In this document: in pieces, positions 22,800 through 35,039 of the stretch | Layout of the letters: every line of letters begins with the position of its first letter | Numbering within the stretch: position 1 is the first letter of the stretch | Assembly (NCBI GenBank): GCA_026419785.1 | Contig: JAODTK010002887.1 | Location: forward strand, 248,001 to 312,000 | Source of the DNA: Sclerodactyla briareus | Taxonomy: Eukaryota > Echinodermata > Holothuroidea > Dendrochirotida > Sclerodactylidae | Reading direction: 5' to 3' | DNA: 64,000 nt | Notes under the pieces: model-generated | Told to the model about the DNA's origin: nothing | Databases searched by the model: none | What the model saw: only the letters and a program-made list of their open reading frames with translations | Translations under genes and position numbers: made by a program

Positions 22800-25100
22800 C
22801 AAGGACGATGATCATGGGGGGGGCGGCCATCCCCCCAATATTTTGTTTGGGGGGGATGCAATGCACTTTGTCCCCCCCCCAATATTGGCCCCAACGGCTA
22901 TTTGTTGACATGTTATATATCCGAAAGATCCAGCAGCAACCAGGTTTAAACAAATGCATAGTGACTTAAAGAACCACTGCAGGCGTGGTTACAAAACAGA
23001 GGTGATATTGTGAAAATGAAAAAAATGTTATCTATAGGTTCCAAACCCCATTTCTAATACGGTGTGGAGTTTATTGGCCTTCAAAGTGGAGTCCATTATG
23101 CAGAGGGAAGAACTGGGAGAATCCCAATGGCGCAACAACGCATGATGGTACACAGAACAAAACACAGGAAATGATTTATGTAGTTGATTGTTCTCATTTT
23201 TGTTGAATAATCAAACATTTACAGAAAGTTTCGGTAGGCTTTCTCCACCAAAGTAACTATCAAACAACACCTACAAACCCACTGCAGCAATCCTATCTCA
23301 TAGACTAAATGTTTTCAAAGTGAAATTGATGTTTGAAATTTCAATAGAAAACCAAGAATGTCTGCAAGGTTTGTCCAAGTATGACATTAAATTTATTATT
23401 GCATGATGGGATTGCATTTCGATCTTGGCAATACCACATGCTTCACAATACACAAACTTCAAATGACTATAACTCTGTAACGGGAAGTTGTATGAAACTT
23501 TCGGTTTGGACCGACGCATTTAGTTTTTATCCAGCTATTAAATTAGCCCCTTGAAATAAATCATCCTGCAGTTGCCCTTTAAATATCAAGTTGAGTGAAT
23601 TTTGGTGCTCCATTTTCGAATTCTTGCCGCACTTACGCACATGGTATTCCATGTATCGGTAAGTGTTCGAATACATGATGTGCCTTGTTCAGACATATCC
23701 TTAACCAAAAAAATGCCTGAATTTCCCGCGGGATGTTTTTATATAATATCAATGAAAGAAGGGTTTCTTCTTAATCTATCGTTTACATAAGACTCAGCTT
23801 TACCATCTTGGTGTGTCGCTCCTGCATTGGAACATTGTCGATATCCTGCTAGGGAACCAGTTGAATAAACAACCAACTAACATACAAATCGGCTAATCTT
23901 GAGGTGAATGGGGTTGAGGAGTGGGGTATGGGGGTACTGTATGTCTATACCCCATGTTGGGAATGTGATTTTTCATCCTTTATATGGTGTGCGACCACTT
24001 GTTGAAATCTGGGTGCGTGCACGTGGTGCACATACTATCGAGCTTATGTGACTGTTATAGGGCACAACGTTGCGGCATCAAATGCAGCCAGGGATACTCC
24101 ACTTTGTCAAGAAGACCTGATACAAGTGAAAAAAGGGCTGTCCCGAAAGTGCATTCCAAATATTGCTAATTTTCGATGAATGCCCCAAAGTGTAAACTTT
24201 GTTGTCTGTGAAGTGAAGGGGGTTGATGCAATGGGGGTAAAGTCTCACCGGCGGACCTGCTTTTTTTTCTTTTGGTGTTTTTTTCTGCAAAAAAACAAAT
24301 AAATATAAATGGGAAATATGGTCTATTTGCAAATTTAAAATGCAGTATTCGGCAACCAATTTATGGGTGCGACCATTCCTTGAAAGTTGGGTGTCAGCAC
24401 GGTGCCCAACTAAGGGGCAGGCACCACGGTCGGGGGAAACCCCTAAAATAGCAATTGAATATTCGGCAGGGAACGCCACCATTGCGTGCAAAGATGATTC
24501 AAACCAGTGGAATAAAGTTTATATCCAAGATTGCCTGACTTGTCAATGAATGTTCAAAAGTGTAAAATTTTTGTGTGCGCCTCGCGCGCAGGTGCGGTTT
24601 CTACTTCTTTTAGACGAATTTGGCCACAGTCTGGGACCCAATCAGAAGTGTCCTTCCCTGCGCCTGTGATCCCAAGAAATAAAAAATGGGGGCCGTATCT
24701 ATCGGGCCGCGATCGTAGAACTTTGTTGCCATTGTCTTTTCCACTGCTCCTTGCATGACCGTACCCCTCACTTGCATCATCTTTCAGAATGTCACAGCAC
24801 CCAAACGCAAAACCTTGAAATTGTATGCCCTCGCAAAAGTTTTTGTGGAGAACTTCTTCCTGAAAAAAAATCTGTTATCAATTTTAAGAGGGTGCTTACT
24901 GTCCCTTGAGGCATGGGAAGTGGCCGTTTCCTGCAATTCTGTGGGGTTGTCAAACGAAAAATTTTCTTGTACGCTCTGCGCCCACCTGTGTCCGCTCCGC
25001 TTATCTAGTTTCCCCTTGTCCGTGCCCTCCAAACCGCCAACACAAAAATCGCCGCCCTTGACAAACCTCCCCCAGTGCACTGCAAAGCCTTGAACCTTGC
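22800..25100 (+). repeat. Dispersed repeat family, copy A
   Basis: Collinear with 31085-33320 (copy B). Shared landmarks include CCCCAATATTGG, AGCAACC...GTTTAAACAAATGCAT, GAGTGAATT...GCTCCATTTT, AATGAAAGAAGGGTTT, ACTAACATACAAATCG, a CGCGCGCAG block near 24590, GGCCACA...CTGGGACC, TTATCAATTTTA and GGGAAGTGGCCGTTT. The CGCGCG and CTCCGCTT blocks recur in copy C. Although some frames look open (24755-25093), they are not shared between copies, so it is non-coding. A MITE is inserted at 22970-23578. Confidence 0.85.
22966..23582. mobile_element. TTAA-flanked MITE (piggyBac-like signature), 609-base body
   Basis: Present in copy A and absent from copy B of the dispersed repeat. The body 22970-23578 is bounded by TTAA at 22966-22969 and 23579-23582. 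Its ends are inverted repeats: AGAACCACTGCAGG on the left, and AGGGCAACTGCAGG reading inward from the right (11 of 14 identical). Copy B reads GACCCTAAATGATCAATTTGAG across the matching point, which fits an empty site. TTAA duplication is the hallmark of piggyBac-type transposases. No transposase is encoded, so it is non-autonomous. Confidence 0.85.
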
Positions 25101-26924
25101 AGTAGATACTGGTCAACGCTCCTTTTCATCGCAAATGCTATTTGCGAAAAGGCTTAGCATAATTGCATATGTCTAAACCGTTGTGAAATGCTGCAGGAAT
25201 CATGCCTAACTTCTGCTGAATCATTTTTAGCCTGCGTACGTTCCCTCAAACATAAAATAAAATCCTACTCCAATTAACAGGATATATAATCTCCCAGAAT
25301 GAAATAACATACTCACTTGTTTAGGATGTTTTGCGTCGCAAATGGTAAGGCCTAGGCCGAGACTTGCATGTACCTCGCCGTCTTGTCTTAAGCAGTGATG
25401 GGTTAGGGTGCGTCGTATGGATGTAATAATTGGTTGAATACATCTTCAAAAATTAAAACCCGTTAACATTCACTTTCAGGTTGTATATTAGCACAAATGA
25501 TCAGTATGAGTAATATTCAGCCTTGTACCTTAATATCGATAAAGAGAACAGCAGATCACTTTTTCTAACCCAGAATCTGAATAACAAAACGCAGCGAAAT
25601 AACTAATTCGCCAGAATACACTGTGCGTTGCGTTCCAGATCAACGACCGTATGTTCGTAACTACTCCATACAGGCCATGTACACAGCTCTCCCCTTACAT
25701 ATATACAAGGTAAATGGATACAGTATGCCACTCGCTCGTTGCCCTGCAGCAATGCATCTCCGAAATCAGGACAGAACCGTGAAAACCAAAGCAAGAAGGA
25801 AAAGCAATGAATCTCGTTTTTGGTAAATAAATTTATCATTTTTCCTCCTCCGTATCTTCACTGAACCTCTGGCAGACTTGCCCCAACTGCACCAAGTTTC
25901 CGAATACATACCCATCAAAAAAATGCACTCCTTTCACCTTATGGGATATCGGAGCACTTGCAGATAGAACGTTATAACATTTTATGCCAATCATGCCAAG
26001 GCCTTTCCTCTGTGAAAGTTGTAACGTTAGGCCTAGCCTATGTGAAATGTCAGAAGCGGAACCTAGGCTAGGCCTAGGCTAGGCCTCGTGTTCGGGTTGT
26101 TAGTGTCGATGGTTCCAGCTGAACGAGACTGAAGAGCCTATCGTGCAAGTATGATATTTCAATTAGCACCACAAATAATACACTTAGGAACTTCAAATAA
26201 CCCTTGCAATTGTCATCAAGGCAACGGTATTTTACGAGGCAAGTCTTCTGTGTTGACAGGGTTCACATATGTTTAATCACAAAAAAAGTGCCACAATGCA
26301 CTTCCAAAACAGATTGGCAGCACCATTGTGCAGCTACTCTCTCTTACGAGAGGTCCACATTTTAGAATTTCGTAACAGTCAAAAATTCAGACAAACACGA
26401 AAAGCGTGTATTCATCGCGGAATCTTTCGATTCCATTCTCCAATTCCACCTTAATACAGTAACTGCTGGGAATATTCATTCAGGCGAGTAATAGCTAGAC
26501 AACTGAATAATATTTCATTATTAATCATTGATAGTGGATACGTGTTCTTGACCAGTAACCACGTCGCGTCGTCTCGATAAAACATCAACGACACACGTAA
26601 ACAATATCTTCTACGTCATGTTTGTTGATATAATAGCTCCATGGTTGATATTACGGTCATAAACGATTGACTCATGGGCCACAGTATCGCATGCCAGTGA
26701 ATATAAGTTGTAGACACGATAACTTCAAATAACGTTTGTCAAGTAGACCTATTCAATTCAGTTTGCCGTAGGCTTTTCATACTAAGGTAAAGTAATCAAG
26801 AGTAAATTATTCTTAATTCTGTTCTCGTAAATTGCAAAATAAATAGGCCTGTTCGGGAAGAAAGTTAGCATGCATGACTCCACACCGAAGGGCAGTAGTC
26901 GGGTAGAGTTAATAAGTATAAAGG
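25101..26924. other. No gene recognised (1.8 kb); small CCTAGGCTAGG repeat
   Basis: AT-rich. CCTAGGCTAGG occurs twice in tandem at 26062-26083, with related GGCCTAGCCTA at about 26031-26041. Open frames around 25603-25839 are unrecognised. Confidence 0.3.
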
Positions 26925-28190
26925 TTATTTATATAGCGCTTTTGGCCGACGAAAAAAGGATACAAAGCGCTTGTGCAAACATGATGTAAAGTTAGGTCAT
27001 AAGTGGTGTACAAGTAGGCGTTTTAAGGGCTCTTGAAATGGTCGATGGTCTCCGACATTTCCTCAGTTCTGCTGGGAGAGGTTCCATGACTGCTGGGCCA
27101 CTGAGGCGGAAGGAAACTAAAGGCACGATCTCCAGACTGGAAGGACATAGAGAACATCGAGTTGACACTGACTGGAGGATCGGAGATTTCTGAGCTTCGA
27201 TGGAAGAGAGTCCTCGCTGATGTAGCTGGGGGTTGGCCGGATAGGGACGTTAAATGTGTGAGTGCAATTTTACTGGATTACGTTGGGCAACCGGGCAGCA
27301 GTGAAGGGTTGCAGAGTAACGGTGCAGCGTGGATCACGGCGGCGTTCCGTTCCGGAGAACAAGTCTGGCCGCCCTGTTTTAATTGTTGCCAGACGTTGTA
27401 GTTGTTTGTTATACCATACAATAGTGCGTTGCAATGGTGCACAACAACTATGGTTGGGACCACAGTGCATCTGGCCTTGTTCAAAACCTTCAGTGCGATC
27501 ATTTGACCACGAGGAGGGAGACTAACAGGCTCTCTACTTTTTCCAAGCCATAGGGGGGCACCTTGCCATTCCTATCATGATCACCTTCAGCCAGCCCAAC
27601 GTAGAACCCGCCGCTCCAACTCGAACAATTATATGAGCATTACACAAGTCTCGGGACTGCTACAAATACTCCTTCAGTCCAAGAACCCCAGGGACTGTAC
27701 CACTTGCCACCTAGATAACCAAGTATTGTCAGGCCAGCGAACTTCAAAGCTGCTGTTGAACGACACCTGAAAAAAAACAAGGCTTCAGCATCGGGACTAG
27801 CACTCCCCCCATTTTAGTAGCACTGCACACACCCAACCCTGCTCGTTTTGTTCCTTATGGAATGTGGGGCATCCCACCGAAGAAGAAAAGAAGAGTCAAG
27901 GCGGGACAAAATGAGCGATGAACGGCATGACATGTGTCAGCATCGACATACTTTCCGAATCATTCCGATGTTCCGAATATGATAATTTATGCCCCGACAT
28001 AACTGAGTGACTTGTTCATCCATCGCATTTGCTCGTCGAAGTAGACACCGAAGTTCCTAAGTGCTGAACCAGAAACACCAAGTCTTTGTTCAAAACGATG
28101 GATAAGCAGCGCATAATCGATCGTATCGAAAGCCGCTGAAAGGTCTAATATAACCAGCATGGTTGAGTTCTTGTTATCCATGACCCCGAT
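26925..28190 (-). pseudogene. LINE ORF2 3' half, minus strand, interrupted (CR1/L2-like)
   Basis: On the minus strand, MLVILDLSAAFDTIDYALLI (about 28099-28160) is RT motif A with its catalytic Asp, followed by RLGVSGSALRNF. The protein then jumps to GVYFDEQMRW (about 28020-28050), a downstream region, so motifs B and C (YADD) are deleted. NYHIRNIGMIRKYVDADTC (about 27928-27985) and SRLDS follow. The next expected residues, CNALLYGI, appear only at about 27416-27440, after a foreign insert. The C-terminal part ends with GDRAFSFLPPQWPSS (about 27085-27130) and a tail GCGCTATATAAATAAC at 26925-26940, the common 3' end of this LINE type. It is a decayed copy. Confidence 0.85.
27530..27895 (+). 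pseudogene. 3' end of a second LINE, inserted in the opposite strand into the first
   Basis: Plus-strand fragments TRRSNSNNYMSI (about 27607-27642), DCYKYSFSPRTPGT (about 27656-27697) and NFKAAVERHLKKN (about 27739-27779) correspond to the C-terminal Phe-x-Arg-Thr...Trp-Asn-x-Leu-Pro...Phe-Lys segment of many LINE proteins. The Trp-Asn-Leu-Pro part is altered here. A 3' untranslated stretch follows and ends in a GAAGAAGAAAAGAAGA tail at about 27880-27895. Because it splits the SRLD/CNALLYGI motif of the minus-strand LINE, it is younger than that element. Confidence 0.7.
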
Positions 28191-28199
28191 ACTCGGCGA

Positions 28200-29285
28200 T
28201 AGCGATATCGTTACGACGTATACTCCGACCAGCTACCACGAACCATAAAGCAAAGTGGCTTAGTGTTCCTTGACTGCCTCATGACCTTTCACTTAAAGTT
28301 CGTTAACCTCAGATTACCTTCAACCCAAGTATAGGTTATCGGTGTCCCCATTACGGTACGCACCGAGTATGAGTCACATCCACTGCAGGTCAGTATGAGC
28401 TTTATCCATCCAGGTGGGGTCGAGTTATTGCTCTTGTCACAAGCTGAATTGCCCAAGATATTTTTTTTTCATAATTCCCATTTTCCCCCAAAAAATGATC
28501 CCTTGTCCAGCACCAAAAAACAATATGGTACCTGTACTCCCCATAAACGCTACACACCACTTCCAACTTGATCGGACCAAACGTCCGGAACTTATCCTCT
28601 TCACAGATTTTCAGACTTTGGAACCTCTAATCACCTTTGACCTGACTCACAACAATAGGGATCATGTATGCATATGTAGAGCCCCACTACAAAGTCTGAG
28701 CTTCATCATCCAGTGAGTTGAGATGCTCTTCCAGCTAGATATTGGCCCAAATAATCAATTTTTTCCCCAATTTCATACCAAAAATGACCGGTGTCCTGAC
28801 TGAAGTCAAGGATTAAAGAACGAATCCAATGCATCCCACCTCCAGCACTTTATCCTTGAGTGTGTGTGTGTGGGGGGGGGGGTGGTATTTGCAATGATTG
28901 TTCTGTGTACTGTCACCGGATTGGCCTCTGACACTATATAGGTATCATAGCATCATGTTTTAACTGTGAACAGGCCGGTTTACCGAGGTAAAAAAATCGA
29001 ACGCGTGAGTGGTACCGTTTTGACTTTGCCCACCTGCTTCATCAACTTCCAGTGCAGGATTGACGTAATTACCAATCGGGTATTTGTCTAAACAATAAGT
29101 TGGTAAGACCATGGTATACACCAAAGCGCCCTGGCGAGAAGCCCCCTCTTTCCGCAGGAACGGCTCCCTCATAACGTCTGCTTTGGCATGCTCTAAAGCG
29201 CGTGAGCCAGGAGTATGCTGTAGATCCGTATGAATTCAACATAGGCGTAATTATTCCCCGCAAACGTATGTTCGAGGATATTAAG
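28200..29285. other. No gene recognised; GT/G-rich tract
   Basis: TG repeat followed by G10 at about 28860-28882. Remaining open frames (28414-28716) have no recognisable content. Confidence 0.35.
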
Positions 29286-29289
29286 GGTT

Positions 29290-29840
29290 TTGGGGTGAGC
29301 CGCCGTTCTCCGCCGCCGCCGGGGCCGCCGCCGCGCCGGACACGGGAACTCTATCGTTAGCGCAATAACTCTTTAAACGCTTTATCCGATCGATCTGAAA
29401 CTTTGGTACACGTCTGTCCTAGCAAAATCCTCGGATGAGATCGAAAGGTGGCGTCACTGCATGTTTGCTGCCCTCCTATTTTTGCAGTTTTGAACGAAAA
29501 AAACAAAGTTGGTCCGAATTAGATGACATTGGTGGGTGGGGACAAAAAATGTCCCGAAAACATGACGGTTGATTTAGAGGTCACCGTAGGTCCAATTCGT
29601 CGTTTTTTTTGGGGGGGGGGAAATACAGAGTTAGTCGATTTACATGAAACTGGATGAGTGGGGACAAAATGTGGGTCCCGAAAAACATATTTTCACGGTC
29701 CCAAGGGTCAAATCTTGTTTTGTTTGAGATTTTTCTAACTTTGTCAGATTCGAACGAAACTTCGAGATTGAACTACATTGGTCTGAGTTGGTTTCCAAAG
29801 TCACCAGAGTCAATGATAAACTTCATGTGCTTTCTTTAAA
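29290..29840 (+). repeat. Dispersed non-coding repeat, copy 2 (plus orientation)
   Basis: Inverted match of 1640-2160. It has a GC-rich CCGCCGCCG start (29300-29337), AAACTTTGGTACACG, repeated TGGTGGGTGGGGACAAAA and GTGGGGACAAAATG, and CCCGAAAAACAT. It includes G10 at about 29611-29620. Confidence 0.6.
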
Positions 29841-31080
29841 CGAGGTCAACGAAGGCCGTTTCTGCGGGGATATACACGTTTGCGGTTTACCACCCCTGCA
29901 CTGCTATTCAAGTTGCATTTCAGTGGTCCCAATGTAAGTTAATAATCCGAGGCGATTATAATAAAATGTAATCAACATATTGGTATGCCAGGCCCTCAAC
30001 AACATGGATGTTGGAAATGATTGAATCAGACAGGGGGTTAGTCTGCTATGGACTCATTGGTTTAAAACTATGGATCGAAACCTTTTAACATAGAAGGTTC
30101 TCGCTTCTTCAAACTCCGATCAGTACGTCCAAGGCCGAATTCACAATGCAGGTGGCCGAGTGGCAGCGGGGGTGGGCGGCCAATCAGGTGCAGAGTTCGC
30201 CTCAATCCATGCTAGAGTCCCATGCTCCCTGAAACGTTTACAGTCATGTAAGATTTTCCAGACCAAACAGTCGCATAATCCAGGTGTGGCAACAAAGTTG
30301 CAGAGCGACTAGATGTCAGAGAAGCAACGATAGAAGTTGCGTCTCAAGAACTTGAGAAACGTGACACTCCCGGCGTTTCCTGATGCTCGATAAAATTGGC
30401 TATTCCAACGCGGATCATCTTAACAGTTACAAGCTCTTGAGGACGGTCATGTTGGTATGACGCCCACCATTTTTCAAGTTCTTACCGCACCAGATTTCTT
30501 CCCCCTAACTCGCGTGACTGCCTGTATTCTTCCCCGGCTTAGACCAGCTCAGCAGAGAGCCCTGATCCTTTTGGAGTATTTGCTTCACCCCCACAGAATA
30601 ATAAAATAGCAGCAAGCAATCATTGACGAACAGTCTTTTTTGTACTGGATCATTGGTCGAATGTTAAAAGAACATGAACGTCATGAACGAAACACCACAT
30701 ACCTGAGTAATACGTTTGAGGTCAACTAAGTTCAAACACAAGAAAGGTGTAAATGGTTTGAATCATGCCGCGTCTCGAGCGGGCGGCTGGGGCGGCGCTT
30801 ACTCGGCCCCACTTTTTAGTCAGCCATATAACAGGAAACTATATTGGGAAATAAAGAGCCGCATGGCGTCAGGCGGCGTGAACGCTTTAGTGCAAAAAAT
30901 GTGTACATGCAATGAAAAAAATAACGAATAGAAAAACAGTGGGCAGTTGAATTGCATTTCTCGTTTTGACTACTTCTAGCGAGACCAGGGGATGAGTCGC
31001 ACACACCGCCTACCGTCTATGTCATTTCCAATTTCAACGTAACTATGCCCTATGCTCGTTACATTTTCAACGTTTCATTA
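29841..31080. other. No gene recognised (1.2 kb)
   Basis: No recognisable protein or repeat. A GTGGCCGAGTGGC word at 30152-30164 resembles a tRNA A box but is not part of a tRNA. Confidence 0.3.
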
Positions 31081-31084
31081 AGCG

Positions 31085-33320
31085 GGGGACGGCCCCCCCC
31101 CCCATATTGGAACCTGACGCTATTCGTTGCCACTTTATCCACATATCTACAGCAACCGTGTTTAACAAATGCATCATGACCCTAAATGATCAATTTGAGT
31201 GAATTATGCTGCTCCATTTTTTCGAATTTTTTTGTTTTTGCCCGCTACGCGCGCCGGGTATTGTTATTTACCGTTAGTGTTCAACATATGATTTGCCCTG
31301 TGCGGCATATGGTGTTCTCTCTAACAACCAAAAAATGCCAGAAATTTAAGCCGGGGTTCTTCTTAGACCACCATGAAAGAAGGGTTCTCCTTCAGTCCCT
31401 ATCGTTTGCGTTTGTTTCTCCTCCACCAGACGTTGGTTCGATTTCTGCTACGGATCAGCTTTTAAATATTGAACAAACTAACATACAAATCGCTATCTCA
31501 AGGTGAAGGGGTTGAGAGGGGGAATGAGGCGACTGGGTGGTCTACTACCTGGGGAGAAACTGTGATTTTGTTATTCCATTTTATGTGAATTTTTTTTTTG
31601 GTTTGTTTTTCGAGTAGGAGTTTGAGGCGCTGGAGTAAGTCTACCACGTTTTGCGGGACCTGTTGAATTTTTTTTAGCACATATGGTCTAATTTGCAATT
31701 TGAAAATGAGTATCTCATCAATCAATTTATGGGAACCACTTGTGGAAAGTTGGGTGGGTACACTGGGCACATGTTAGATTAGGCAACACACCGTTTCGGG
31801 TGAAAACCGCTTGAAATAGCTATCGAAGATTCTGCCAGGAAACGCCACAAGTTCGTGCAAAATCATGATTCCAAATTCAGGTGAAATAAGTTTATATCCA
31901 AGATTGCCTGACTAAAATTTTCTCAATCGCTTCGCGCGCAGTTGCAGATTTACTTCTGTGTTATCCTCATTTGGCCACCTTCTGGCCCCAATGAATTGTC
32001 TCTCCCATGCCGCCTGTGGTCCACAAAGAAGATAAGAATGGTGGCCGTAATCTTCGAGTGACAAGCTACAGGCCTATCTAAGTGATAGGTCGGAAAGGGG
32101 TACAGTGCAAATGTCTGTTGCCTCAAAGTGTATCCTGCAAAATCTCGCCTTCGCGCGAACGTGGTGGTTAATATTGCCATTGCCCATTTTCCATAGCTCC
32201 TTCAATGACCGCAACCTCACTTTGCACTCGTATTTTAGAAAGTCACAGCAACCGGGTTTCATGGGTTAAGATTACGGAAAACCGTAGATGCTATGATGAC
32301 TTTGTTTGGCACAGTAGGTGCAGGATATTAGGTAGATACTGATTGGATTTTCAGCGTACAAAATTTTATTTAATCGTCTAATTGCATAATTTTTATGCGA
32401 AATTTCGTTTGGATCTTCACAAAACGTAGTGAATATGGGTTAACCCTTCCTCCCAACATTAACCAAATTTCGGGGTCAATGGAGTCATTTCGAAATTGAT
32501 CACATCAGTGGGTGCAGTGGGGTCTAAGTGCGTTTGATTTTGTGATGTCGTGGAGGGTTGTTCAGTAAACGGGGGACCTGGGGTGTGACTGATGGGTTTA
32601 CTGCTTCAGTTCCTAATTGGTTTTATCATGGTGCTTCAAAGGTGTCCACAGTAGGTCAGTCACCATCACCAAATTTGCCTAATTTTTGTATAATCGCACG
32701 TTAGTCGGATTTTCATGAAACTTGGTGGTGAAACTCTGGCTTCCTCTTACCTGTAGCATTTTCAACATAGACTGGAGTCCTCAGGTGTTACGTTTTGCTA
32801 GTTTTTTTTTCCAAGAGTTTTTTTCGAGGTTTGTTTCGTTTTTTAATGGGTATAGTCCTGCTATTTAGTCCCCGGAAATGTTGGCATTGAACTAAGTCAA
32901 GTCAATGAGTGTGTATAATTTGCTTCATTCATCCAAAATCTTGAAATTGACCCCTAAGGCATAAGTTTGGTAGAAACCGTTCCTAAAATGGAAATTTGTT
33001 ATCAATTTTAGGAATGCTGCTTACTACCCCATAAGGCACGGGAAGTGCCGTTTGCCTGCAATCTAGGGGGTCCGTCATACGAAAAATTCCCTCGTACGAT
33101 ACGCGCCAACTGTGATAGCGCTCCGATTGAGATAGTATTAAACTGGTTCCATCCCTCATGCCAACACAATCGACGCCCTTGGCATTCCATCAGCTCGGGG
33201 TATCTTAAATCCCAAAAGTTCTGTGTGGCCTCGCGCCAAGATGGAGGCGCGCTACACTTAGATAGCACATCGTCACATTGGCCCGCCCCACATTTTTGTA
33301 GCTTGCTACGCGCCTGTTTT
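31085..33320 (+). repeat. Dispersed repeat family, copy B, interrupted
   Basis: Matches copy A in two blocks: 31085-32262 and about 32940-33310. The intervening 680 bases are absent from copy A and contain pieces of two other repeats: TTAGTCGGATTTTCATGAAACTTGGTGG-type sequence near 32700-32730 (family of 29290-29840), and AGTGTGTATAATTTGCTTCATTCAT-type sequence near 32909-32935 (family of 57465-57800). Copy B lacks the MITE of copy A. Confidence 0.8.
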
Positions 33321-33385
33321 GAATCGACATGAAGGGACTATCCAACAAAGTCACTTTACCAGGCGCGGCGAAATGTATTTTGTAT

Positions 33386-33401
33386 GGGGGGGGGGGGGGG
33401 G
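33386..33401. repeat. Poly-G run (16)
   Basis: G16 after TTTTGTAT. This is one of many long G or C runs in the window. Confidence 0.95.
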
Positions 33402-35039
33402 CTAATGTGAATGTTCACTATTTAAGCGTAGCGCCACAATTGGTTGGCGCGAAGTGTACACGAAATTTTGGTGGGTTTTCCAGCCCTCTAGATGGCCGGC
33501 AACGGCATTTGCCGAGTGGCATGTGCTGCAAATATCTAGGCATAAACTACAGGTCTCATGTGTGAAGTTGCAAGAATATCAAGAACAAATCAGAAGAAAA
33601 AATGCAATTTGAATATAGTTTTAATACAAGTTGAATTAAAATGTCCACTACTACTCCGAACATTGTATTCATTTGATTCCCATTTCATTGAAACACGCCT
33701 TTCTAAGTATCTACGCGTTGACAGGTTGAGATGCTCTGTCGTCTCCGTGAATGTATAGCTATGGCCCATGTTTAACAACACATTGAACTTGCAACATTTT
33801 GAAGATTCCCGACCAAAGTGATCCTTACACAGAGGGGAAATCGTGGCTGAGGTTGATCCCAACCTCAATTTTTATTCTTTAAATTTGGTTGCCTCTTTGC
33901 TGAAATCTACCTACAACTTACTGTACAATCAACTAACTACATACCTTTTTCAAAATGATCCTTTTCATAGTAGTTACTACTACTTAATTTTTTCACATAT
34001 CTTACCTCACTGAAGAATGAAGCCATGCTGAGTAGGAACATTTTTGTTCTTGCTAATTCGAAATAGTTTTCAGCTTCGTTTTAATCATTGACAAGGCATA
34101 TTTAACCAGCGAAATAAATCAAGGAAATAATACTGCACCACTAGTGTTTATAATGCGTAGCCTGTATAATACAAACCGAAGTGTACAATTTTTTAATTTG
34201 TCATTTTTTTTTTTTTTTTTAAATGGGCCATCTGACTAGGGTATATTTATATTAAAAGTACTAGGCTCTACGTCCTGACAACTCGGTTGACTATACTGGA
34301 CTATTAGTGTGTACCTAGCTACAGTGAGGTTGCATTGGGTGAGGAATCAGAAACAGTGAATGCCGATGCAACGCCATTACCGGCCTTTGCCTGGAGTATC
34401 ACATTTGGCCACTACGGGGGGGGACCGCAAAGATGCAACTGGAAGATGGACTCATGTGCTATATATACCTGCAGAGTGCTTAATATGATTAATTGTCATT
34501 AAACTTCCGGAGTATTCCTAGAAATGTTTGAAAATAATTTAAGCATCAGGCTAAGCAATAAAACACATGCATCGAATGTTTTCTGGAACACTCTGCAATA
34601 TTGGGGGGGGAGGGCTAATCAGCGTTGCCCCTCATTTGTTTTTCACTGGGGGGGGCTGAGCCCCACCAAGCCCTCCTGGTTCCGCCGCCACTAAGCACTT
34701 TACCTACAAAGGTTAAGTACCAAGCAAACACACAACAACGTATCATAAATTTCCAAAAGAGCTTTTGAACATGTCCCTTCACAACGTTAAAAACCATGGC
34801 GTCAACAGGTGGGGACGGGGGGGGGGACCATGTCCCCCCCACGTGGGGGGATATCATATCGTTTTTGTCCCCCCACTTTTCGGACCGTAAAGTAAAAATA
34901 ATAGGCCATGCCCGATATTGTATCACTCTAAACTGATTCAATTGTTGTCTAACCAAACAATAATCGCGTTGAAAATTGTCTCAAATCCACTCATTCCAGG
35001 TGCGGACCCCAGGTGAGATCTGCACCTGACTAGGGCCGA
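33402..35039. other. No gene recognised; poly-T and G/C-run patch
   Basis: T17 at 34204-34220. Around 34600-34880 several G7-G10 and C7-C8 runs alternate (GGGGACCATGTCCCC and ACGTGGGGGGATATC), giving short self-complementary stretches. No protein is recognised. Confidence 0.4.

Noticed and set aside
24078-24491. A 137-codon minus-strand frame
   Set aside because: It lies within dispersed repeat copy A; the matching part of copy B has no equivalent frame.
24755-25116. Overlapping 110-codon frames on both strands
   Set aside because: They lie in dispersed repeat copy A and are not conserved in copies B or C.
27850-27890. Pro-Lys-Lys-Lys-Arg-Arg-Val word resembling a nuclear localisation signal
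   Set aside because: It falls in the GAA-rich 3' tail of a LINE fragment, after stop codons, so it is coincidental.
30152-30200. GTGGCCGAGTGGC words at 30152 and about 53856 resembling the A box of tRNA-Leu/Ser
   Set aside because: No acceptor stem, anticodon arm or proper B box follows at a fitting distance; at most they are remnants of a tRNA-derived SINE.
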